64,000 nucleotides of DNA, taken from positions 55,188 through 119,187 of the forward strand of contig KE159817.1 of NCBI GenBank assembly GCA_000403495.2, written 5' to 3'. This document shows, piece by piece, positions 19,046-27,822 of this stretch. The notes beneath the pieces are model-generated. The model did no database searches, had not been told where the DNA came from, and worked only from the letters and a program-made list of their open reading frames with translations. Positions within the stretch are counted from its first letter, which is position 1. Every line of letters starts with the position of its first letter. This stretch comes from Lachnospiraceae bacterium 10-1. Its GTDB lineage: Bacteria > Bacillota > Clostridia > Lachnospirales > Lachnospiraceae. The position numbers and the translations under genes were made by a program.

Positions 19046-19998
19046 GTATGCTGATTAAATTTTTAGTGGCGGCGGTTGGTGCCGGAACTCCACTGCTTTT
19101 CGGAACCATAGGAGAAATATTAACAGAAAAAACCGGACATTTAAACCTGGGTGTGGAAGGGATGATGTCTATTGGCGCCTGTATAGGATTTATGGCCGGA
19201 TATTATACAGACAATTTTTTGATTGCCATATTGGCAGGAGCGGCGGCAGGAGCGTTGGGTGCGCTGATTTATGCATTTTTGACAGTAACCTTTATGGCAA
19301 ATCAAAATGTTACCGGACTTACCCTTACTATTTTTGGAATTGGTTTTGCCAACTTTATTGGCATTTTTGTACTCAGCAAAAGTCCTGAAGGAACTTTGAA
19401 GCTTCCGGAAAAGATTACCACAGTCATGAGAGGTGGAAATATTCCTGTATTAAGCAAGCTGCCTGTAGTGGGAGAACTGTTATTTTCTTATAGCCCATTT
19501 GTCTATATAGGAATTGCCATTGCGGTGGCATGCGCATGGTATTTGAACCATACAAAGGCAGGTTTAAACCTTAAGGCGGTAGGCGAAAACCCCGGTGCGG
19601 CGGATGCAGCAGGGATTAAGGTGACTATAGTTAAGTATGCTAATATTATACTTGGCGGGGCAATTTGCGGAATAGGCGGTGTTTATTGCTCGATGATTAT
19701 TAATGGGGGCGTGTGGATCAGCGATAATGTAGGAGGCCTTGGATGGATTGCTGTTGCACTTGTTATTTTTGCAAACTGGCAGCCTGCCTATGCGATCTGG
19801 GGATCTTTTATTTTTGGAGCCCTGCGTGTATTAAAGTATTATATCCCTCAAAGTGTATTGCCTTTTCCTATTGCGTTTTATGATATGCTGCCCTTTTTAA
19901 TTACTGCATTGGTGCTGGTAATAAGTTCTATGCGTAAATCGGGAAGGATCAATCTTCCGGCAGCGCTTGGCTTAAATTATTTCAGGGAAGAGCGCTAA
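19042..19998 (+). CDS. ABC importer permease 2 (nucleoside, NupQ-like)
   Basis: A 318-residue inner-membrane permease, partner of permease 1. Marks are GEILTEKTGHLNLGVEGMM near the N terminus, FMANQNVTGLTLTIFG, and the ATPase-contact loop KAVGENPGAADAAGIKV. It is the last gene of the importer; tyrS starts 42 bases later with its own ribosome site. Purine salvage genes (punA, cdd, deaminase) lie a few kilobases downstream, so the substrates are probably purine nucleosides; this is inference. Confidence 0.9.
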   Translation: MSMLIKFLVAAVGAGTPLLFGTIGEILTEKTGHLNLGVEGMMSIGACIGFMAGYYTDNFLIAILAGAAAGALGALIYAFLTVTFMANQNVTGLTLTIFGIGFANFIGIFVLSKSPEGTLKLPEKITTVMRGGNIPVLSKLPVVGELLFSYSPFVYIGIAIAVACAWYLNHTKAGLNLKAVGENPGAADAAGIKVTIVKYANIILGGAICGIGGVYCSMIINGGVWISDNVGGLGWIAVALVIFANWQPAYAIWGSFIFGALRVLKYYIPQSVLPFPIAFYDMLPFLITALVLVISSMRKSGRINLPAALGLNYFREER

Positions 19999-20040
19999 AG
20001 AGACTGATAATAAAATTTAAAAATAGAGAGGAAATAAGAA

Positions 20041-21264
20041 ATGACTATATTTGACGAATTAAAAGCCAGAGGCCTTTTGGCACAGCTTACGGATGAGGAA
20101 GAAATTAAAGAATTGATTAATAACGGAAAAGCAACTTTTTATATTGGGTTTGATCCTACCGCTGATTCACTGCATGTAGGACATTTCATGGCTCTTTGCC
20201 TGATGAAGCGTCTTCAAATGGCAGGCAATAAGCCTATTGCCCTGATTGGTGGAGGAACCGGCATGGTGGGTGATCCATCAGGAAGAAGCGATATGCGTTC
20301 CATGATGACAAAAGAAACCATTAACTATAATTGTGAATGTTTTAAAAAGCAAATGAGCCGGTTTATTGATTTTTCTGAGGGAAAGGCTTTGATGGTCAAC
20401 AATGCAGACTGGCTGCTTGACCTTAATTATATTGAGTTCTTACGTGAAGTGGGGCCACACTTTTCCGTTAACAGAATGCTGACTGCCGAATGCTATAAGC
20501 AGAGGATGGAAAAAGGATTAAGCTTTCTTGAGTTTAATTACATGATTATGCAAAGCTTTGATTTTTATGAGTTGTATAAAAGATATGACTGTAATATGCA
20601 GTTTGGCGGGGACGATCAATGGAGTAATATGTTAGGCGGAACTGAGCTGATCAGAAGAAAGCTGGGCAAGGATGCCTATGCAATGACAATCACCCTGCTT
20701 CTTAATTCGGAAGGAAAGAAGATGGGAAAAACCCAAAAAGGTGCGGTGTGGCTTGATCCCAATAAGACTTCTCCCTTTGAATTTTACCAGTACTGGAGAA
20801 ATGTGGCAGATGCAGATGTACTTAAGTGCCTGCGTATGCTTACCTTCCTTCCTCTTGAGCAGATTGAGGAAATGGACCAGTGGGAAGGAAGTCAGTTAAA
20901 TCAGGCAAAAGAGATTCTTGCTTATGAGCTTACCAATTTAGTGCATGGGGAAGAAGAAGCAGGAAAAGCCAGGGAAAGTGCAAGAGCTCTTTTCAGCGCA
21001 GGTGTTGCAGCAGATATGCCGACTACGGAGCTTACGGAAGAAGACTTTATGGAAGGAGTAATTGATATGATTTCGGTCCTGTGCAAGTCTGGTCTGGTGT
21101 CCAGCCGCTCTGAGGGGAGACGTGCAATTGAGCAGGGCGGCGTAATGCTTGGAAATGAAAAAATTACGGATGTGAAAGCTTCTTTCGGCAAGGATACCTT
21201 TGCAGGGGAAGGTGCTGTTGTGAAAAGAGGAAAGAAGAATTTCCGAAAGGTTTTATTGAAGTGA
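20041..21264 (+). CDS. tyrS: Tyrosyl-tRNA synthetase
   Basis: TyrRS charges tRNA-Tyr. The class I signature HIGH appears as [14 protein letters not shown], and the KMSKS-like loop as [16 protein letters not shown], where KMGKT is the form common in bacteria. YIGFDPTA and [12 protein letters not shown] bind tyrosine. An S4-like RNA-binding domain closes the protein ([15 protein letters not shown]). The length of 407 is normal. No T-box leader is visible: only 42 bases separate it from the permease gene. The stop overlaps the next gene start by 4 bases. Confidence 0.97.
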   Translation: MTIFDELKARGLLAQLTDEEEIKELINNGKATFYIGFDPTADSLHVGHFMALCLMKRLQMAGNKPIALIGGGTGMVGDPSGRSDMRSMMTKETINYNCECFKKQMSRFIDFSEGKALMVNNADWLLDLNYIEFLREVGPHFSVNRMLTAECYKQRMEKGLSFLEFNYMIMQSFDFYELYKRYDCNMQFGGDDQWSNMLGGTELIRRKLGKDAYAMTITLLLNSEGKKMGKTQKGAVWLDPNKTSPFEFYQYWRNVADADVLKCLRMLTFLPLEQIEEMDQWEGSQLNQAKEILAYELTNLVHGEEEAGKARESARALFSAGVAADMPTTELTEEDFMEGVIDMISVLCKSGLVSSRSEGRRAIEQGGVMLGNEKITDVKASFGKDTFAGEGAVVKRGKKNFRKVLLK

Positions 21265-21755
21265 CATTGGAAAACGGAGATATTCTTTTTTATCTGGGGG
21301 AAAAGCGGATACTGAATGTGATAAGAGAACAGCGCTCCAGGGCAAAAGTAAAATGTGTTTTGGACAGGATTTTAATGTGGGTTCCTTATGAAGCTGATTA
21401 TGCTTTTAAACGGGAATGCTTAGAAAAGTGGTACCGGAAGGAAGCCTTAAGCCTTATCGAAGAAAAGGCCGGACAATTTGCAGAAAGTCTGGCAGTCCAT
21501 TTTGAAAATATCCGGATCAAAGACCAGAAAAGCCGGTGGGGAAGCTGCAGCAGTAAAGGAAACCTGAACTTTAACTGGCGGATTATTATGGCGCCTGAAC
21601 CTGTGTGCGACTATGTGATAATTCATGAGCTGTGTCATCTTATCTTTATGGATCATTCGGTGAATTTCTGGAATCTGGTGGAAAGTGCATGCCCCCGGTA
21701 CCAGCAGTATAAAAAATGGCTGAAAGAAAACGGAAAGAAGCTTTATCCTTTTTAA
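21261..21755 (+). CDS. YgjP/DUF45-family zinc metallopeptidase
   Basis: A 164-residue cytoplasmic protein with the M48-like motif [15 protein letters not shown], in which HExxH binds zinc and supplies the catalytic Glu; a third ligand is probably in the later His. [22 protein letters not shown] is the classic YgjP segment just before it. It starts at a GTG that overlaps the tyrS stop, so translation is coupled. The length is shorter than the usual 230-250 because the N-terminal domain is reduced. The substrate is unknown. Confidence 0.88.
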   Translation: MTLENGDILFYLGEKRILNVIREQRSRAKVKCVLDRILMWVPYEADYAFKRECLEKWYRKEALSLIEEKAGQFAESLAVHFENIRIKDQKSRWGSCSSKGNLNFNWRIIMAPEPVCDYVIIHELCHLIFMDHSVNFWNLVESACPRYQQYKKWLKENGKKLYPF

Positions 21756-21768
21756 TGTAGGTAAAATA

Positions 21769-21798
21769 GTAATAAACGAATACCCCTTTACATACATT
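21769..21798 (+). promoter_or_regulatory. Predicted sigma-E sporulation promoter of spoIVA
   Basis: GTAATAAA (21769-21776), a 14-base spacer, then CATACATT (21791-21798). The second box fits the known sigma-E -10 consensus at every position, and the first at six of eight. spoIVA is a sigma-E gene in Bacillus. Transcription would start near 21804, inside the loop of the inverted repeat at 21781-21819. Confidence 0.65.
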
Positions 21799-21819
21799 TA
21801 ACTAAGTATGGAAGGGGTA
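21781..21819 (+). promoter_or_regulatory. Inverted repeat that covers the spoIVA ribosome site
   Basis: TACCCCTT (21781-21788) is the exact reverse complement of AAGGGGTA (21812-21819), which is the Shine-Dalgarno sequence of spoIVA (ATG at 21825). RNA read through from tyrS-ygjP would contain both arms and hide the site. RNA begun at the predicted sigma-E promoter would contain only the right arm. The same layout occurs at the spoVAF-like gene. Confidence 0.55.
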
Positions 21820-21824
21820 ATTTT

Positions 21825-23312
21825 ATGGACTTGAATACCAAAAAAGAGTATGACTTATACAATGACATCCAATTAAGATGCGGCGGAGAAATTTACATAG
21901 GTGTTGTGGGGCCGGTTAGAACCGGTAAATCCACTTTCATTAAGCGATTTATGGACTTGATGGTCCTGCCCAATATGACAGAATCCTATGAAAAGGAGAG
22001 AGCAAAGGATGAACTGCCTCAAAGTGCAGGAGGAAAAACAATTACCACTACAGAGCCTAAATTTATTCCCAAAGAAGCTGCCCGTTTAAGCCTGGGGGAT
22101 GGAATCGAGGCAAGAGTGAGACTGATTGATTGTGTAGGATATATGGTAGATGGAGCCAGCGGCCATATGGAAAACGAAGTGGAGCGTATGGTAAAAACAC
22201 CTTGGTCTGCAGAAGAAATTCCATTTACCCAGGCGGCAGAAATTGGAACTAGAAAAGTAATCAATGATCATTCTACCATTGGGATTGTGATTACTTGTGA
22301 TGGCAGTTTTGGAGATATTCCGAGAGAAAACTATTTAGCGGCGGAAGAACGCACAATAAAGGAACTGAAAAAATTGAAAAAACCCTTTGTGGTATTGCTT
22401 AACTCAGCAAAACCCTATAGTGAGGAAACCACAAGGCTTGCAGATGAAATTGCAGGGAAATATGAAGTGTCGGTTATGTCTGTAAATTGTGAGCAGTTAA
22501 AAAGGGATGATATTAATCAGATTCTGGAAAATATTCTTTATGAATTTCCACTTACCATGATTGAATTTTATATGCCAAAATGGGTGGAAATGCTGCCTGC
22601 CAATCATCAGATGAAGGTTGATTTAATCGGCAGGGTAAAAGAAATCATGAAGCAGTATAACTGCATTCGTGATGTGAAAAATCAGCCTGTTTCACTGGAT
22701 GGGCCATTTATTAAGAAGTGTAAAATGGACAGTATTGACATGGCGGATGGATGTATTAAAGTCTGGCTGGATGTGGATGATGCCTATTATTATGAAATGC
22801 TTAGTGAAATGGTAGGTGAAAATATTGATAATGAATATCACCTGTTATCTGTTTTAAAAGAAATGTCAAAAATGAAAAAAGAGTATGTAAAAGTTTTACA
22901 TGCAATTGATTCAGTTAGACAAAAAGGGTATGGAGTAGTAACGCCGGAGAGAAGTGAAATTAGATTGGAAAAGCCGGAAGTAATTAAGCATGGAAATAAG
23001 TTTGGAGTAAAAATTAAGGCGGAGAGTCCCAGCATCCATATGATCCGGGCAAATATTGAAACGGAAATTTCACCAATTGTCGGTTCGGAAGAACAGGCTC
23101 AGGATCTGATTCGCTTTATTTCCGATTCCAGTCAAAGTGAGGCAGGGATCTGGGAAACAAATATTTTCGGCAAGTCAGTAGAACAGCTTGTAAATGACGG
23201 TATCACAGGCAAGCTGACCATGATTGGGGATGAAAGCCAGTTAAAGCTGCAGGAGACTATGCAGAAAATTGTCAATGATTCAAATGGTGGAATGGTGTGT
23301 ATTATTATTTAG
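21825..23312 (+). CDS. spoIVA: Stage IV sporulation protein A
   Basis: SpoIVA is a mother-cell ATPase that polymerises on the forespore surface and forms the base of the spore coat. The P-loop is GVVGPVRTGKSTFIKRF (near residues 27-43), Switch-like parts are RLIDCVGYMVDGASGH and the family-specific PFVVLLNSAKPYSEET. The C-terminal end carries the short membrane-surface anchor GGMVCIII. The length of 495 is normal. Upstream is a sigma-E-type promoter whose spacer carries one arm of a repeat that can mask the ribosome site. Confidence 0.97.
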   Translation: MDLNTKKEYDLYNDIQLRCGGEIYIGVVGPVRTGKSTFIKRFMDLMVLPNMTESYEKERAKDELPQSAGGKTITTTEPKFIPKEAARLSLGDGIEARVRLIDCVGYMVDGASGHMENEVERMVKTPWSAEEIPFTQAAEIGTRKVINDHSTIGIVITCDGSFGDIPRENYLAAEERTIKELKKLKKPFVVLLNSAKPYSEETTRLADEIAGKYEVSVMSVNCEQLKRDDINQILENILYEFPLTMIEFYMPKWVEMLPANHQMKVDLIGRVKEIMKQYNCIRDVKNQPVSLDGPFIKKCKMDSIDMADGCIKVWLDVDDAYYYEMLSEMVGENIDNEYHLLSVLKEMSKMKKEYVKVLHAIDSVRQKGYGVVTPERSEIRLEKPEVIKHGNKFGVKIKAESPSIHMIRANIETEISPIVGSEEQAQDLIRFISDSSQSEAGIWETNIFGKSVEQLVNDGITGKLTMIGDESQLKLQETMQKIVNDSNGGMVCIII

Positions 23313-23345
23313 CGTCTGCAAACATAATTTTCTTATTAATAAAGG

Positions 23346-23377
23346 TGCTCATGATGTTTCTACGTCATGAGCATTTT
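23346..23377 (+). terminator. Terminator after spoIVA
   Basis: TGCTCATGA and TCATGAGCA form a perfect 9-base stem with a 10-base loop, followed by TTTT. Confidence 0.8.
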
Positions 23378-23387
23378 GCATAAATTA

Positions 23388-23416
23388 TTGATTAAGGGAG
23401 GCTTCTGTGATAGTAT
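23388..23416 (+). promoter_or_regulatory. Predicted promoter of the nucleoside salvage operon
   Basis: TTGATT (23388-23393), 17-base spacer, TAGTAT (23411-23416), about 37 bases before the punA start, directly after the spoIVA terminator. Confidence 0.45.
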
Positions 23417-23453
23417 ATTTTATAGACTTTTTTGAAATTGCAGGAGGGGTTAT

Positions 23454-24278
23454 ATGAATCAGGTATATGAAAAGATCGTAAAATGTTATGACAGCATAAA
23501 GGACAGGCTGCCTTTTGTGCCTAAGGTTGCCCTTGTTCTAGGTTCAGGACTGGGTAATTATGCGGGCACAATGGATGTTAAGGGAGAAATTTCATACAGT
23601 GAAATTGAAGATTTTCCGGTTTCTACGGTTCCCGGCCATGAGGGAAAATTTATTTTTGGTTATGTAAAAAGCGTGCCTGTAGTCTGTATGAAGGGACGTG
23701 TGCATTATTATGAAGGATATCCGATTACGGATGTGGTTCTGCCCGCCCGGCTTATGAAGCTGATGGGGGCTGAAATTTTATTTTTGACCAATGCATCAGG
23801 AGGCATTAATCCTGCCTTTTCAGCAGGCAGTTTTATGTTAATTAAAGATCATATTTCAATATTTGCACCTAATCCTTTAGTTGGCGCAAATATTGATGAA
23901 TTGGGATGTAGATTTCCTGATATGAGTAAGGTTTATGATCCGGCACTTTCCCAAATCATAAAAGAGAAAGCAGCAGAATGTGAGATTCCATTAAATGAGG
24001 GGATTTATGTACAGCTTACAGGACCTTCATTTGAATCACCGGCTGAAATTAAAATGCTTCGTTCTTTAGGAGCAGATGCTGTGGGAATGAGTACCGTAGT
24101 GGAGGCGATTGCTGCCAATCACATGGGAATGCGGATATGCGGTATATCCTGTGTGGCAAATCTTGCCGCAGGGATGACAAATCAGCCTCTTACCCATGAA
24201 GAGGTACAGGAGGCTTCTAACAAGGCAGCGCCTTTGTTCCGCCAATTGATTACAGAGTCAATCGCTGCTTTTGTGTAA
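23454..24278 (+). CDS. punA: Purine-nucleoside phosphorylase, trimeric type
   Basis: This enzyme splits inosine, guanosine and their deoxy forms with phosphate into base and pentose 1-phosphate. Family marks are VLGSGLGNYAG near residue 26, FPVSTVPGHEG, MKGRVHYYEGY, then TNASGGINPAF and the base-binding part GPSFESPAEI with MSTVVEAIAANHMGM. The length of 274 fits the trimeric class. Ribosome site CAGGAGGGG precedes ATG 23454. It begins an operon with cdd and an amidohydrolase, so imported nucleosides can be salvaged. Confidence 0.95.
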   Translation: MNQVYEKIVKCYDSIKDRLPFVPKVALVLGSGLGNYAGTMDVKGEISYSEIEDFPVSTVPGHEGKFIFGYVKSVPVVCMKGRVHYYEGYPITDVVLPARLMKLMGAEILFLTNASGGINPAFSAGSFMLIKDHISIFAPNPLVGANIDELGCRFPDMSKVYDPALSQIIKEKAAECEIPLNEGIYVQLTGPSFESPAEIKMLRSLGADAVGMSTVVEAIAANHMGMRICGISCVANLAAGMTNQPLTHEEVQEASNKAAPLFRQLITESIAAFV

Positions 24279-24295
24279 CATATGTTAAAAAAGGA

Positions 24296-24772
24296 ATGGG
24301 GAATCAAATGGAATCGGAACTGAAAAGCGTGGATTTTTTACAGGATATTCCTGTGAAGGAACTGATATGCTCAGCACTGGAAGCAAGAAAAAAAGCTTAT
24401 GCGCCTTACTCAGGCTATATGGTAGGTGCGGCAGTTCTTACAAATGAGCTGAGGATATATACAGGATGTAATATAGAAAATGCATCTTATACGCCTACCA
24501 TATGTGCAGAAAGAACAGCAATTGCAAAAGCAGTTAGTGAAGGATGGCGCAAACTAAAGGCCATAGCTGTTGTGGGCAGTGAACAAGGAGATATGGTCAG
24601 CCAATATGCATTTCCGTGCGGTGTATGTAGACAAGTGATACGGGAATTTGCTGGTGAACAGTTTATTGTTATTGTTGCAAAAAGTGAAAGTGATTATAAA
24701 ATTTACCGATTATGTGAATTATTGCCAGAGAGTTTTGGACCGGAAAATTTAAAATCAGAAAGGAAACTATGA
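24296..24772 (+). CDS. cdd: Cytidine deaminase
   Basis: Cdd converts cytidine and deoxycytidine to uridine forms. Zinc ligands are the Cys in TPTICAERTAI, where the Glu of CAE is catalytic, and both Cys in PCGVCRQVI. YAPYSGYMVGAA and TGCNIENASY bind the nucleoside. At 158 residues it is slightly long, with an N-terminal extension of about 20 residues; a second ATG at 24308 would shorten it by four residues. The stop overlaps the next gene by 4 bases. Confidence 0.94.
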   Translation: MGNQMESELKSVDFLQDIPVKELICSALEARKKAYAPYSGYMVGAAVLTNELRIYTGCNIENASYTPTICAERTAIAKAVSEGWRKLKAIAVVGSEQGDMVSQYAFPCGVCRQVIREFAGEQFIVIVAKSESDYKIYRLCELLPESFGPENLKSERKL

Positions 24773-26070
24773 ATATTCGTTTATACAATGCCAGAATCCT
24801 TTCCATGAAGGAAGGGCAGGATATCTTTGCAGGGGAAATCTGGGTAAAAAATGACCGCATTCTGTACATAGGGGATGGAAGTGATACAGATCAGATTTAT
24901 CAGAAATCCCCTAATACATGTATTGTTTGGGACAGGGAGATCGACTGCAAAGGAAATCTTCTGATGCCGGGATTTAAAAATGCCCATACCCATTCAGGAA
25001 TGACGCTTATGCGCTCTTATGCAGATGATCAGCCTTTGGCTGATTGGCTGAATCAAATGATTTTTCCTGTAGAGGCAAAAATGAACGGGGAAGATATTTA
25101 CCATCTTTCAAAACTTGCAATACTTGAATATTTAACCAGCGGTATTACAGCAGTTTTTGATATGTACCTGACTCCTGAATCAATTGCAGATGCCTTTGAT
25201 GATATGGGGATGCGCTGTGTTCAAGTGGGCGGTGTAAATGATTTCAGCCAGTCACCTGAACTGGTGGAAGAAATGTATCTTAAACTAAATAAAAAATATC
25301 CCCTTCAATCATATGTACTGGGATTCCATGCGGAATATACCTGTCAAAAAGGGCTTCTTGAACAGATCGCAGCATTTTCTCATAAGTATAAAGCGCCTGT
25401 CTTTACTCATCTTGCGGAAACGGAAAGTGAAGTGGCAGGATGCGTGGAACGTTATGGAATGACGCCTGTTGCGTTCCTTGATTCCATAGGGATGTTTGAT
25501 TATGGCGGCGGCGGTTATCATTGTGTTCATGTGACGGAAGAAGATATTGAAATAATGAAAAAGCGGGGAATGTTTGCGGTGACAAATCCCAGCTCAAATC
25601 TAAAACTTGCCAGTGGTGTAGCACCTGTAAGCAACTTCCTTGAAAATGGAGTTAAAGTGGCAATTGGAACAGACGGACCTGCAAGTAACAATTGTCTTGA
25701 TATGTTCAGGGAAATGTTTCTTGTGACAGGACTTGCAAAAGTAAAACAAAAGGATGCTCAGGCAGTGGATGCTTTTGAGGTTCTTAAAATGGCGACGGTA
25801 AATGGAGCCCTGGCCATGGGGCTTAAAGAGGCAGATATTCTGGCACAGGGAAAGCTTGCAGATTTGATTATGATTGATTTAAATCAGCCTAATATGCAGC
25901 CAATTCACAATATTCCTAAAAATATTGTTTACAGTGGAAGTAAGCAGAATGTAATAATGACTATGGTGAATGGAAAAATTCTTTATGAAAATGGCACATT
26001 TTATGTTTCAGACAGTCCGGAAAATATTTATCGGAAAGCTGAGCAGATCAAACAGCGCATTATTAAATAA
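24769..26070 (+). CDS. Amidohydrolase of the MTA/SAH or guanine deaminase family
   Basis: A 433-residue metal-dependent deaminase. Metal ligands are seen in PGFKNAHTHSGM (HxH), the His of THLAETESE, the His in HCVHVTEED and the Asp in IGTDGPASNN. The sequence best fits 5-methylthioadenosine / S-adenosylhomocysteine deaminase (MtaD type), which also includes chlorohydrolase-like proteins, and guanine deaminase is an alternative. Overlap with cdd by 4 bases and the punA operon context favour a purine nucleoside or base as substrate. No signal peptide. Confidence 0.88.
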   Translation: MNIRLYNARILSMKEGQDIFAGEIWVKNDRILYIGDGSDTDQIYQKSPNTCIVWDREIDCKGNLLMPGFKNAHTHSGMTLMRSYADDQPLADWLNQMIFPVEAKMNGEDIYHLSKLAILEYLTSGITAVFDMYLTPESIADAFDDMGMRCVQVGGVNDFSQSPELVEEMYLKLNKKYPLQSYVLGFHAEYTCQKGLLEQIAAFSHKYKAPVFTHLAETESEVAGCVERYGMTPVAFLDSIGMFDYGGGGYHCVHVTEEDIEIMKKRGMFAVTNPSSNLKLASGVAPVSNFLENGVKVAIGTDGPASNNCLDMFREMFLVTGLAKVKQKDAQAVDAFEVLKMATVNGALAMGLKEADILAQGKLADLIMIDLNQPNMQPIHNIPKNIVYSGSKQNVIMTMVNGKILYENGTFYVSDSPENIYRKAEQIKQRIIK

Positions 26071-26109
26071 ATTTACAAATAGAGTATACTTTAATAGGAG
26101 GAAATGGGT

Positions 26110-27816
26110 TTGAAAAAGAACGTAAAAGTGTCAATGATTCATTCAATTAAGTTAAAAATAGTATTGGTTGTTGTAATGGCTGTTTTGGCAACTACATCTT
26201 TATGCCTTGGCATGATCATTCCAATGGTTGAGGAAAGTCTGTCGGAGGTTACGAAACATTATATGATTGATATGACAGATCTGGCAGGAGTTAATCTGGA
26301 CCGGGAGATTGAGGCGTTGGGCGGGGAAACAGTACTGACGCCTGAAGGATTGGGAAATGCAGTCGGAAGTATTGACATTAACGGTATGAATTCCAGTTAT
26401 GCTTACGTTGTAGGAGCAGATGGAACGATGCTGTATCATCCTACTGTGGATAAGATTGGACAGCCTGTTGAAAATGATGCCGTAAAACAGGTTCTGGGGG
26501 AAGTTGTAAAAGGAAACCGGCTGGCAACAGATGTAATTGCATATGAATTTAAAGGAGTGACCAAATATGCTTCCTATTACATTGGGGAAGATATGGAATA
26601 TGTGATAGTTGTTACAGCCGATGAAAGTGAAGTATTTGCAGGTATTACGGAGATTGTATCAAAAAGTCTTTATGGATCATTTTTTATTTTGATTCTGTGT
26701 TCTGCAATTGGTTTTCTTGTTGCAATGAGAATTGTGAAACCTATTGAAAGAATTACTGCCATTATTTCACAGCTTGCGGATTTAAATTTTGTAGAAAGCA
26801 AATGGCAGGCATATATCAATAAGCGGAAAGATGAAACCGGTATTATGGGACGGGCAATTGAAAGTCTTAGAAATGCACTCACAGGTGTAACAAAAAATAT
26901 TGCCGATCACAGTGAAAATTTATATAACGCATCAAATACTATGACCAGTAGCGCACAGGAGGCTTCCTTGTCAGTAGAACAGGTGGAAAAGGCAATTTCT
27001 GAAATTGCACAGGGAGCCACTTCACAGGCGCAGGATACTCAGACAGCAACAGAAAATATTATTTTAATGGGGAATATGATTGAGGAAACTTCCACAGAAG
27101 TGGATGACTTAAGAGAAAATGCCCGTATTATGCGTAATGCAGGGGACAAAGCAATTGATATTTTAAATGAGCTGAATCAGATTAATCAGCAGACAAAGGA
27201 GGCAGTATTCGTTATTTCGGAACAGACAAATACTACCAATGAATCTGCACTTAAGATTAAAGAAGCCACAGATATGATCGCAGACATTGCGGAAGAGACA
27301 AATCTTTTATCATTAAATGCCTCTATTGAAGCGGCCAGAGCTGGTGAACAGGGAAGAGGATTTGCAGTGGTTGCAGCACAGATTCAAAAGCTTGCCGAAC
27401 AGTCAAATGAATCGGCCAGACAAATTGATGGTATTATTAATTCATTGATTGCTGATTCTGAAAAAGCAGTAGATACTATGGAAGAAGTGAAGGTAGTAAT
27501 TGAAAAACAAAATGAAAATGTAATAAATACCGAAAATGCATTTAAGGATGTAAAAGACGGTATAGATAAATCAATGAAAAATATACAGGAAATTACAGAT
27601 AAAACAAAACAATTGGATGATGCCAGAATTAAGGTGGTGGATGTGGTGCAGAATTTAACTGCGATTGCACAGGAAAATGCAGCAAGCACTGAAGAAACAT
27701 CTGCCTCTGCATCAGAGGTCGGTACAATTGTTGAGGACATAGCAAATAATGCAAGGAAGTTAAACACAATTGCTGGTGAAATGGAAGAAAGCATTAAAAT
27801 GTTTGTTATGGAGTAA
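26110..27816 (+). CDS. Methyl-accepting chemotaxis protein with Cache-like sensor
   Basis: A membrane chemoreceptor. A first span near residues 15-35 is followed by an outer region of about 150 residues with the Cache-type end [14 protein letters not shown] and [20 protein letters not shown] second span lies near 190-210, then a HAMP domain, then a long signalling domain with the hairpin tip [28 protein letters not shown]. An ATG at 26104 lies only one base after TAGGAGGA, so the TTG at 26110 is the better start (569 residues). The ligand is unknown. Confidence 0.92.
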   Translation: MKKNVKVSMIHSIKLKIVLVVVMAVLATTSLCLGMIIPMVEESLSEVTKHYMIDMTDLAGVNLDREIEALGGETVLTPEGLGNAVGSIDINGMNSSYAYVVGADGTMLYHPTVDKIGQPVENDAVKQVLGEVVKGNRLATDVIAYEFKGVTKYASYYIGEDMEYVIVVTADESEVFAGITEIVSKSLYGSFFILILCSAIGFLVAMRIVKPIERITAIISQLADLNFVESKWQAYINKRKDETGIMGRAIESLRNALTGVTKNIADHSENLYNASNTMTSSAQEASLSVEQVEKAISEIAQGATSQAQDTQTATENIILMGNMIEETSTEVDDLRENARIMRNAGDKAIDILNELNQINQQTKEAVFVISEQTNTTNESALKIKEATDMIADIAEETNLLSLNASIEAARAGEQGRGFAVVAAQIQKLAEQSNESARQIDGIINSLIADSEKAVDTMEEVKVVIEKQNENVINTENAFKDVKDGIDKSMKNIQEITDKTKQLDDARIKVVDVVQNLTAIAQENAASTEETSASASEVGTIVEDIANNARKLNTIAGEMEESIKMFVME

Positions 27817-27822
27817 TCTGGT

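Noticed and set aside
19999..20040. T-box leader for tyrS
   Set aside because: The gap to the preceding gene is only 42 bases, too short for a T-box.
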